Part shown: positions 26,001 through 33,458 of the stretch, piece by piece
Layout of the letters: each line of letters opens with the position of its first letter
Numbering within the stretch: position 1 is the stretch's first letter
DNA from: Pampus argenteus
Lineage: Eukaryota > Chordata > Actinopteri > Scombriformes > Stromateidae
Reading direction: 5' to 3'
Length of the DNA stretch: 64,000 nt
Assembly: GCA_036937835.1 (NCBI GenBank)
Contig: CM072876.1
Coordinates: 258,001 to 322,000, forward strand
Notes under the pieces: model-generated
The model's database searches: none
What the model was told of the DNA's origin: nothing
Seen by the model: the letters and a program-made list of their open reading frames with translations, nothing else
Position numbers and translations under genes: made by a program

Positions 26001-26469
26001 TCTTTTGTCTTTTGTTACAGACAGGGTGAGGGGGGGTGCCACCGGTTCCCTCCACGACCCACCACAGAAGAAGAATGAGCGCACACACCAACAGACAACA
26101 CAGATAGAAGAACAAAGAAGTGTCTGTGAGCTGCAGACAGACTCACAGAGATGTTATTTAATGTTTTCAATGATGATGGACATGTTTTTCATTCTGTATT
26201 CTATTTCTTCTGATAATGTGACAAACCTACAGGTTTATATTGTGACAGCAGTTTACATTTATTTATTTACACTTTCTGTCTGTTCTACAATACCCATGCA
26301 CATGTGCTGCTGTTGCTATGTAGAAGAAGCCAGTTATAGGTGTGAATCAGAGTGAAACGAGCTTAGAGTGAACATATTTTTATTAACATTTGAACAACGT
26401 GACAAATCACAGTTTCTTACCTTCACCCATTGGGATGTCACAGGAGGAGCTGCGAGATCCTTCAGGCAT
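4228..26469 (-). CDS. plekhg3: plekhg3, pleckstrin homology and RhoGEF domain-containing family G member 3
   Basis: PLEKHG3 is a Dbl-family Rho guanine nucleotide exchange factor linked to actin and cell polarity. Coding exons, 5' to 3' of the gene: 26469-26421, 19824-19382, 16630-16530, 15548-15479, 15119-15073, 14950-14800, 12964-12833, 12187-12005, 11561-11469, 11181-11095, 10987-10954, 10832-10746, 10662-10630, 10126-10116 (microexon, tentative), 9491-9042, 7736-7653, 6714-5217, 5084-4228. All phases join; the sum is 4,410 nt, 1,469 residues (human about 1,219). The start MPEGSRSSSCDIPMGE ends in phase 1 and joins the DH exon as Glu. DH domain about residues 143-325 ([40 protein letters not shown]). 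PH domain about 345-455 (YGELVLEGTFKVHR; LFERMLLITKRRGEHYVYK). The C-terminal half carries conserved islands: QVADFASSLLAA, LPSSVLDKASVIAQ, RRESLTYIPTGLVRNSVSR, FRPSSEMIKIWQAME, FNWPDVREL and a terminal KNLREKFQSLS. These islands favour PLEKHG3 over PLEKHG1/2. The exon 6 donor (gttcga) is weak. Confidence 0.9.
6873..7600 (+). mobile_element. pogo-like DNA transposon, internally deleted
   Basis: Terminal inverted repeats are near perfect: CAGTATTTTCCGGACTATA at the left end and, on the opposite strand at the right end, CCGTATTTTCCGGACTATA. A TA dinucleotide flanks both ends (6871-6872, 7601-7602), as expected for Tc1/mariner/pogo insertion. Inside, at 7070-7163, a short ORF starts MENPRSNSYDAAFKLNAIDL, like the N-terminal DNA-binding start of pogo/Tigger transposases, and then stops. 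The element lies in a plekhg3 intron and is non-autonomous. Confidence 0.75.
6974..7001. repeat. (GT)n(GC)n microsatellite inside the pogo-like element
   Basis: An alternating purine-pyrimidine tract of GT repeats followed by CG repeats. Confidence 0.85.
10116..10126 (-). CDS. plekhg3: candidate 11-nt microexon of plekhg3
   Basis: On the minus strand ...gactcacag|CCCCTTTAAAG|gtacgtgtg has a canonical acceptor and a strong donor only 11 bases apart. The previous exon ends in phase 1 and the next begins in phase 0, so 2+9 bases are needed to restore the frame; this exon supplies that and encodes A-P-L-K. Without it, exons 10662-10630 and 9491-9042 would not join in frame. Confidence 0.5.
11003..11056. 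repeat. (AT)n(AC)n microsatellite in a plekhg3 intron
   Basis: AT repeats change directly into AC repeats, just upstream (in genomic sense) of plekhg3 exon 10. Confidence 0.9.
13089..14326 (+). mobile_element. Tc1/mariner transposon with dead transposase
   Basis: About 28-bp terminal inverted repeats (CTATATTGCCAAAAGTATTT at the left; the same on the opposite strand at the right), flanked on the left by TA. The body reads as a Tc1-type transposase broken by stops and frameshifts. The N-terminus MGRSQELSDF meets a stop at once. Later fragments include RRHWTLEQWRRVLWSDDSCF, GGGIMVWGCFSG, and a C-terminal part with WPAQSPDLNLIKHLWDELEG. A (TTA)n/(AT)n tract interrupts the coding region near 13350-13390. 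It sits in the plekhg3 intron between exons 6 and 7. Confidence 0.88.
13201..14244 (+). pseudogene. Tc1 transposase pseudogene
   Basis: Fragments in different frames match Tc1 transposase: helix-turn-helix region (LSAQSVATELQTSCDLQISP), catalytic-domain start (WSDDSCFSIWQSDGRVWVWR), GCFSGVGLGPLVPVKGALNA, then, after a small deletion near 13985, the DDE/D C-terminus (ESGVDELDWPAQSPDLNLIK ... LPRRVEAVIAAKGGPTSY). The frame breaks show it cannot make active enzyme. Confidence 0.85.
16845..16925 (+). repeat. LINE-like 3' tail fragment
   Basis: It contains TGTAAAGCCCTCTGAGACAA, ATGTATTTTGTGATTTTGGG and an AT-rich end. The same block occurs at 20440-20510, inverted at 20972-21100 and again at 25300-25365. 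The end form GGGCTATATAAATAAAATTT at the 20.5-kb copy resembles tails of L2-like fish retroposons. Confidence 0.6.
17058..17130. repeat. 8-bp minisatellite (ACTGGGGT)n
   Basis: Tandem ACTGGGGT units, degenerate at both ends (GGAGT and TAGGGT variants). It lies in the plekhg3 intron between exons 2 and 3. Confidence 0.85.
17515..17588 (-). repeat. tRNA-like sequence (SINE head or tRNA pseudogene)
   Basis: On the minus strand the order is TTAACTCAATTGTTAACAGA (A-box-like), CCCTTCGGAAGC (anticodon-arm-like), then CAGTTCGATTCCCAC (B-box/T-arm-like). Stem pairing is poor, so a functional tRNA is unlikely. Confidence 0.35.
18466..19015 (+). mobile_element. hAT transposon remnant with BED-finger fragment
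   Basis: The left end TAGTGGTGGGCCGTTAACGG is a hAT-type terminus common in fish. At about 18720-18860, broken reading frames resemble a BED zinc finger (C-x2-C pattern in VFTLCNELVYCRSS, then SLKYHLNTKHPF). No matching right terminus was found, so the copy is truncated or decayed. Confidence 0.6.
20040..20510 (+). repeat. LINE/SINE-like 3' end, longest copy of a four-copy family
   Basis: The end block (GTCTAAGGACAGAGGGTGTC, TGTAAAGCCCTCCGAGACAA, GGGCTATATAAATAAAATTT) recurs in the window at 16845, inverted at 20972-21100, and at 25300. The upstream boundary is uncertain. It lies in intron 1 of plekhg3. Confidence 0.55.
20588..20768 (+). repeat. dispersed repeat, copy B (CCAAT/TATA-bearing family)
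   Basis: Homologous to 1935-2155. This copy has ATTGG (reverse CCAAT box) at 20691-20695 and TATATAAA at 20730-20737, about 35 bases apart as in a pol II promoter. No ORF is present. Class unknown; a solo LTR or a promoter-bearing non-autonomous element is possible. Confidence 0.6.
20972..21100 (-). repeat. LINE-like 3' tail, inverted copy
   Basis: Reverse complement of the 20.5-kb tail: (CAAAT)n-rich start, TTTTATTTATATAGCCCAAA, then GAGGGCTTTACAATCTGTAC. With the 20.5-kb copy it forms a spaced inverted pair about 0.5 kb apart. Confidence 0.6.
21281..21307. repeat. (AC)n microsatellite
   Basis: AC repeats in plekhg3 intron 1. Confidence 0.95.
21938..21965. repeat. (AC)n microsatellite
   Basis: AC repeats in plekhg3 intron 1. 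Confidence 0.95.
22050..24880. other. plekhg3 intron 1, no gene or clear element seen
   Basis: AT-rich intronic DNA with small TTA/CTA and ATC repeats (22340-22390, 22726-22750). Short ORFs have no recognisable domain. I see nothing further. Confidence 0.4.
25300..25365 (-). repeat. LINE-like 3' tail fragment
   Basis: Decayed copy (AAATTTTCTATGTATAGCGC, AAAATACGTTTGTCTCGAAG) of the tail family listed at 16845 and 20040-20510. Confidence 0.5.
25490..25760 (+). mobile_element. LINE remnant, C-terminal ORF2 fragment
   Basis: Interrupted frames read like the extreme C-terminus of CR1/Rex1-type fish LINE proteins: EKIVRVSLPSLQDIYHQRAS followed by a TPPTHNTLMPSGRREKR-like stretch. The order (SLPSLQDIY, then LLPSGRR) is typical. 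It is dead by stops and short length. Confidence 0.5.
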
Positions 26470-26478
26470 CACACCGAC
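26421..26478 (-). CDS. plekhg3: plekhg3 start-codon exon
   Basis: The acceptor at 26479-26480 follows a GU-rich tract. ATG at 26469-26467 begins MPEGSRSSSCDIPMGE, and the donor gtaagaaac follows 26421. The exon ends in phase 1 and joins the acceptor of 19824-19382, which needs exactly one base. This fit is the main reason for choosing this start. Confidence 0.7.
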
Positions 26479-26480
26479 CT

Positions 26481-26482
<2 letters not shown>

Positions 26483-26518
<36 letters not shown>
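26483..26518. repeat. (AC)n microsatellite abutting a plekhg3 acceptor
   Basis: Read on the gene strand this is (GT)n ending four bases before the acceptor AG of the start-codon exon. Confidence 0.95.
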
Positions 26519-26520
<2 letters not shown>

Positions 26521-26647
26521 AAAGTTACTAAAGAAGAAGGTCTGAAACGTCGTCCTCAGATAATACGATTCATTGAGTTTTACCAACAAGCAAATTCAAA
26601 CAATTAGAAAAAGACAGACAATTACAATATTTATATTTATATATATG

Positions 26648-26648
<1 letters not shown>

Positions 26649-26687
<39 letters not shown>
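26649..26687. repeat. (AT)n microsatellite
   Basis: TA dinucleotide tract in the plekhg3 5' intron. Confidence 0.95.
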
Positions 26688-26689
<2 letters not shown>

Positions 26690-28495
26690 AATGTTTCTCC
26701 ACTCTTTTGCTGATATTTTTTCTGCTGCTTTGTTTAGTTTTTGCTGCTGTCTGTCCATCTGTTGCGCTTGATTTCAGAGCATACTTCTTTGAGCTCTGTG
26801 TCGGTGTCTGAGCTGGGAGTGTTTCTGTTGTCACTGCAGGACTCAAAGTTAGCAGTCAGTTAGCAGCAGTTACCATTAGCATTAGCAGCCTGAATGTATC
26901 CCATATTCTCACATTTAACAGTTTGTCATTGGTTAAGTAGTCAGAGTAACTTAAGTCATTAATAATAACATAAATTATTGCTAAAAACTCTTCAACCTGT
27001 TTAATTAAACTAATCTGACATTTTTATTGTTTGTTTCATATTTTTGTATTTTCATGCTGCTTGTGGGACTAATCAACAACAGCAACAGCCAAGAATTATT
27101 GACTAGGAGAAGGAAGTGATTAGAAGTGGATCAGAGGATGAAGACAGCTGCTGTTCTTCCTCTGGACCAAACTGAACCAACGACATGACGAGTCAGTAAA
27201 AGTTTAACTAAAACACACACTGATGTTTGTGTGTGTTTCTATATAAACACAGCTAGATAAAAGGGGAAGTTAAGGGAGGTCATAAAGTATGTCATATCTC
27301 CTTCGCAGGTGTGTTCAGGTGAAGCTGAACAGGCAGTGATGCATTCAGGGACACTGCAGCAGCTCAGTCAGCTGGCATGTTCAGGAACTGTTGCTTAAAT
27401 GTTCCATTTAAAGCTGCAGTCAATAAAAGGTAATGACAAAAAGTTAAACAAGTCCTTCAGAGTCAGTCTGTGGTTCCTCAGGCGAGAACACCTGAGTCAG
27501 TGTGCTCCAAGTTTCTATAAAAGTAACAACAAACAACCTTTACAACCTATAAAATGATTGATTTGTGTTTCTTGAATATTAATCTGTAGTTTATTTATTT
27601 ATAAGCTAAGGTTAGCATCCTCATCAGGTTAGGAAATTGATCTGTTACCATGGAAACGCTATGCAGACGCACAGGTTCAGACTGTTTAGTTCCTGTTCCT
27701 GTTTGCTTTATTTACTTAGTTTAGTCATTCATGTTTTATTGGTTTTTGTATTAAGTTTTATTTATATATCCGTTTTATCTTTGGTTCTTTTTATTTCAGT
27801 GCTTCTTTAAAACTTCAGATTCATGAGACTTGTTTTGTGTGACTACGGATAACATCACAAACCACCATCTAACACTACAACAACTCACCACTGCACTCAG
27901 AAGCTTCACACACGAATCTCCCTTCAATAATGCATAATTAGGTTATTTTGCTTGTCTGCAGAGGTACACATCTGACCAAATATGTCTCTATTACTCCTTT
28001 AAATCGTTTATATCCACCGTTTAATTCGGCACAATACAAAACCACAAAGAGTCTCTTAATCTGATAAAAAGCTCGACAGAGTTCAGACTTGTTCTTGCTG
28101 TTTGTCAGGGCGTGTTGGCGGCGAGCGGTTGCGAAACAAACCGGCAAAAGTTAAGCTCTACTCAAAACAAGTCTTCTCTTGTGTATAATATGTATGCCGA
28201 ATCAAAAAAACATTATTTGCGATTTTAATATGTGTTGTGGTATGCTGCAATACATTGTATTTCCTGAGACAAACTCGTAATCTTCAAATGTTTATATTTC
28301 CTAACGGAATTCTGCATCAGTAACCACACCTACAAGCTGCAGGCGAAGCAGCTAAACTTTGATTTAGAAGTCAAACTAAAAGCTTGCTTCAGTTTTCTAA
28401 GTGTTCTAATCAGTTTAACGTGAACACACAGCAAACTTTTCTCTTCCAGTTTCCTCTAAAACAAACTGAACATTAAGAGTAAAGTCTGAACTCAC

Positions 28496-28645
28496 CTCGG
28501 TGACGTTTAAACACAAAAGATGTCGTAAATGTTCCGTAAAGTCGCATCAACACTGACAGTCCGTTTCAATTAAAACTCTTCGGTGTTTCCTCATTAAAGC
28601 GACTCTTGCTGCGACACATTCCAACACTCTGCGCATGCGCTTTAC
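28496..28645 (-). promoter_or_regulatory. plekhg3: plekhg3 promoter and non-coding first exon
   Basis: On the minus strand a strong donor (CACCGAG|gtgagttc, exon end 28496) closes a short GC-richer, stop-containing exon. Just upstream, TGCGCATGCGCT at 28630-28641 matches the NRF1 consensus. There is no TATA box, so a housekeeping-type CpG promoter is inferred, with transcription starting around 28.55-28.63 kb. The next exon downstream in the gene is 26478-26421. Confidence 0.5.
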
Positions 28646-28707
28646 GGAAAACACAAAAAACAGCACATGAAAAAAGTAGAAATCATCATCAGTTCACCTG
28701 ACACACA

Positions 28708-29045
28708 GAGGGTTCTACTGAGAACCAACAGAGGGTTCTACAGAGGATCTAGAGAGAGTTCTACTGAGAACCCACAGAGGGTTCTACTGAGGACTGACAG
28801 ACGGTTCTACCGAGTAACCAAACCTACACAAGGTAAACCCCAGGAAGAGTAGCTGCTATCTTAGTTGCAGGATTCAAATAAAAAATAAGAATAAGGGTTC
28901 TACCGAGAACCAACAGAGAGAGTTTTACCAGGGACTAACAGACAATTCTACCAAGGACCTACAAAGCGTTCTACTAAGGTCTGACAGACAGTTCTATTAG
29001 GAACCCACAGCAGGTTCTACTGAGGACCATCAAAGGGTTCTATTC
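28708..29045. repeat. 23-bp degenerate minisatellite (GGTTCTACTGAGAACC core)
   Basis: Units of 23 bp begin at 28708, 28731, 28754, 28777 and 28800 (GAGGGTTCTACTGAGAACC core). After a 70-bp break a second, more diverged block runs about 28890-29045. The short ORF over it is a by-product. Confidence 0.8.
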
Positions 29046-30310
29046 CATGTTTGGCCTCCAGGGGGGCAGCAGTAACTCGCTGACACTGGTGTCCCGGGAC
29101 CAATGACTGTATAAGACTGTGGGCAGGGCCACAATGACGTCACTCATTAGTTTGTGGACTCCCTTTCTGAAGCCTGTTTGCACTTTGGCTGTCACCATCT
29201 TGGATTTTTAGAGTCCATATTTCGATGAGAGGAAGGAGCTGATACTAGCTGCTAGTTTGGTTAGCATGGTGCATTTACAGTCTATGGTTAACTGTGATAA
29301 TGCTAATGCTAATGTTGGCTAGTGAAAAACAGGCTTCTGTTCACTGAGATTACCACAGCAGAGCTTCATCAGTTCTGTTATTCTGTCGACAGTGTAATAT
29401 ATATATTTATTATTAACATTATAAAGTTTTTATTGACAGTAATATTTAGTTATCAGAACAATACTTATCAAAAAGTTTAATCAGAGCCTGTTATCAGCTT
29501 TACAGGAAGCATTAAAGTACAGGAAGTAACAGTGCCGTCAGTTTAAGCTTTACTGAAGTCATTAAACCAATTAAACATAGTTAAAGCTCAAATTCTGCTG
29601 ATTCTGGTTCAATAATGCCAGGAGGAAATTCAAAGTGTCCTTTTGTCACAATAATACAAAAACACAAAGAAAGCAGGTTTAGGTTTATTTATGTATTTAA
29701 TGTGGTTAAACTGAACTACAAGCTTTAGTTCATCTTTGCTCCACTGAACACAGTTTAAAACGTTCTTGTTTTCTGTAATAAATGTGTCGCCCCCTGCTGG
29801 ACATCAGACAGACTGACTGTCAGACCTTACAAATAGTTCAAACTTTAGAAGAAACAACTACTCTGACTTCATACCAGCAGTTTGTGTGTCTGTCAGCCAA
29901 GCGTGATGCAGAGATACAAACACAGTCACACAACACAAAACCAGTTTGGACATGAGACGAGTTTCAGCCTGTCAGAGGGCAGAAACACAGCAACACTCAG
30001 CTTTGTTATTAAACTTTGTGTTTGTTCTTCAGCCACTTTAGTTTATCTATGAAATAATTCATTAGTTATTCTCATTTAATTTATGTTTAAATAAAGAAAT
30101 AATCTAATTTCAAAATTAAACTGCTTGTTGTTGATGTTGGCTTATTTCCTGGACATTTTGCGTCATTCACGTGTTCATAGGTTTATAAAATAATATAATT
30201 ATATCCTCATCTGCCTTATGAAGTATCTCCAAGGAGCCACAACACACTTTTCCTTGTATGTCTTTTCTACACTGTGTAGTGACAGACTTGGGGATTATTT
30301 CACCTGTGAC
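29046..30310. other. intergenic between plekhg3 and spint1, no gene seen
   Basis: AT-rich sequence between the plekhg3 promoter and the 3' end of spint1. No exon, RNA gene or clear transposon ends were recognised. Confidence 0.45.
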
Positions 30311-30788
30311 CTCATCTAAACATCACTGACAGGAAATCTGCAGCGCCTGTTGTTCCCACAAAGCTTTATTGACACATAAAATACTGAACATGAAAAACAA
30401 AGGCAGCAGAAATCCAACAACCTGAGATTATTTAAATAACAGAACTTCATATTTACAATTAACAAACAATAAATTACATGTTTTAAATGAAACCTGAACC
30501 ACTGAACACACAAACTGTACAATTGAGACAAACAGATATCAAATATATTCAAATAGTATTGATTCACCTGAGAGTAGAAATAATAAAAAGGGTTAAAAAA
30601 TGTTGTTCAGACTGAAGAGGAAAAATCTGATAAAGATGAGCAGCAATAAGAAAATAAAAACAGCATGAAGAAAAACAACAAAATTAAAAGTAAAATGCCC
30701 CCCCTAAAAAAAACAAAAAAAACCCCAACTAAAAATCAACATCAGGATGCAGCAGCATGCCGTCATGGTGACAGTGGCAGCGATGATG
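30311..30788 (-). other. spint1: spint1 3'UTR with candidate poly(A) signal
   Basis: Downstream of the stop codon the minus strand has AATAAA at 30365-30370 after an AT-rich 3'UTR of about 0.42 kb. The end is inferred from this signal alone. Confidence 0.45.
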
Positions 30789-32456
30789 TCATACAGGTTT
30801 GGTGGTGCTGTTGTAAACAAGCGTGTCCTGCTCATGCAGCGCCACATGGGCAGGGCCTGTAGAGACGGGGCGGTGCGAGCGCTCCCGCCACGACTTCAGG
30901 AAGCAGTAGGTGAGGATCGCCAACAGAGACAAGATGGCCACCGACAGGACGACGGCCAGCGCAATAGAGCCTGAGGAGGAGACTGTGAGGTCACTTCCTG
31001 TCAATGCATCGTCACTATAATTACCACCATCATCAACATCATCGTCGGCTGTTGTTTGTGCGTTTTTCTCAACAGGAAGTCTGTCAGTGGTCTCACCTGA
31101 GTCTTTATCGTCATCCTCGAAGCGCTCAAAAATCCCTCTGGCAAAAACATGTTGCTCTGCAGGCACATGGAGGGAAGAGAAAGAGTTAACCGGAAGTCAC
31201 ATTTAAAAAACAGAAACAAGGATCCTCATTAATGAAGTTGCTCTGAATCACAAGACAGTTAAAACTATATGTTTAATGCTACATGGAACTATATGAAGCA
31301 TGTGGCAACGTCTAAGATCTATGACGGATTACAAGACACCACCGTCCTTGTCAACTGCTGAAGCAAGTGAGCTAAACAACTTCAGCATCCAGACCAGCTG
31401 GAGCAGATGTTAATGATGGCTGGATGCACCTTTCACACCTACCACCCTCTCTGAGCATGACATCATGAGGTGTATGAACACCAAGAAAGCAGCAGGACCA
31501 AAGAGTGTGCAGGTCATCAAACTAGCACCATGTTCACAATGATATTCAACCTGTTCCTGTCTCAGTCTGTCACACTAACATGGCACCCACTACCCACCCA
31601 CACCAACATACCTCACCTGGACAAGAATACTGACTCAGTGGTGAGAAAGACAAAACCGTTTCAGCCAGACACCTGAGCAAATTCCAGGTATCCTATCAAA
31701 TACTGACAAACTCATGCACCATTGACAGCGTCCTGACAGGAAATATCACTGCCTGGTAAAGAAACACCACCGAGCAGGACGTTTGTTTGGCTGAAAATAC
31801 TATAGGTAGCGCTCTACCCTGCCTAAAGGATATTTACACCAAGAATAAGGCTAAAGAATCTTTAAGGATCCCAAACATCCAGATAATGGTGTTTTCTGCC
31901 TGCTTCAGTGTGAGGAAGGTACCGGATACATCAGGCTACTAGGATCCTAAATGAGGTCACTGTCTAAGACTGTCCAGTTATGACAGTTATTATTTAAACT
32001 AATTTTATTAATGCTAAGTATTAGGTATTTAAGGAACTGATGGGATTACATTTCACTATAATTATACCTGAATGATTACACATGACAATCTGATTGGTTG
32101 TTTGTACAGTGTGTATATTAGTGTGTAACTGTACCAGTCACTCCGTCACAGGTCTCACTGCATTTATCTGTCGCCTCGAAGTTGTTGTCGTTGCCGTCAC
32201 AGCCACCGAAGGTGAAGCGGAAGCACTGCCTGTTTAGAGGGTCGTAGTACCAGCGGGTGTGACTGGCACGGCAGGGGCCAGTGCGGGGGGGCTCTGTGCA
32301 CCGAGCTGGGAAAGGGGGGGGGGGGGGGTTAGAACATAGCCTGTTACCTCAGAGAGACTGAGACTCAACACACTGACCTTTCCTTTGGTTCACATCGATG
32401 CTCAGCAGCCGAGAGAACGTCTGATTCACTAAGGAAGAGGAGAAGGAGGGTCACTG

Positions 32457-32506
<50 letters not shown>

Positions 32507-32649
32507 ACGCTTTACATTTGCTGCACTGGTTCTCGTCTGATCCGTCGCTGCAGTGCGTCACACCGTCACACTCCAGACTTCTGTCCAGACAGCAGCTACT
32601 GCTGCAGGCCAGCTGATCGGGAAGACACACAGACCCACACACCTCTAGT

Positions 32650-32694
<45 letters not shown>

Positions 32695-33364
32695 TTATAC
32701 TTTCTTAAACATGCTGCAGAGCTGAGATGAAATGGTGCATTGTGGGACTGACCAGCAGCAGGCAGAGGGATGCTTCTCTCTGACGTTGCTGTGGAAGAAA
32801 TCACTGATCAGTAGTATTAAAACATGAAGCAGTAGTGTGTATAGACTGTTTACTGTCAGGTGTATGTTACCTGTGACTCCTCTGCAGGCTGACATGCACT
32901 CGTCTTTGGAGAGGAAGTTGTTGTTGTTTGATTTACAGCCCCCAAACACAAACTCCACACACTTGCCCTTCTCTGCATCATAACGCCAGCGAGGAAAAGC
33001 AGCGCGACACGGACCGACCTTCTCCGGAGCCAGACAGTACTCTGAGGACAGACGCAGTCATGTGGCACCATTTCTACTTTATCAGTTTTATTGATACAAA
33101 ACTAGATGTTCATACTGTATTTCTGAAGATGATCAGATCTTAAATTAAAGCATTAGCTTTAGAAAGATTGACAAAAACAAATGTAAAATCTTAAATTTTA
33201 AAGTCACAGTTTTGGTCTATACTGTATAGTGTGTATTTACACATTAACCCTGAGCAGGGTGTGCGTGGATGTTACAATTAAGGGAGTGCCGCAGTGTGTT
33301 GCACTGTAACATATATTTTTATGACATCAATTTTACAACCTGAAACTGGAACTCTGATCAAGTG

Positions 33365-33458
<94 letters not shown>

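Noticed and set aside
4228..26469. plekhg1 or plekhg2 instead of plekhg3
   Set aside because: The C-terminal conserved islands, the N-terminal exon and the DH-PH sequence track PLEKHG3 best.
29046..29240. Possible short retroposon around CCATGTTTGGCCTCCAGG
   Set aside because: Only one copy in the window and no recognisable ends, so I cannot support it.
30789..31156. Treating the last spint1 ORF as one exon only
   Set aside because: The 126-nt middle is flanked by good splice signals in the same phase, and human HAI-1 lacks this insert. Both forms are kept open as a finding.
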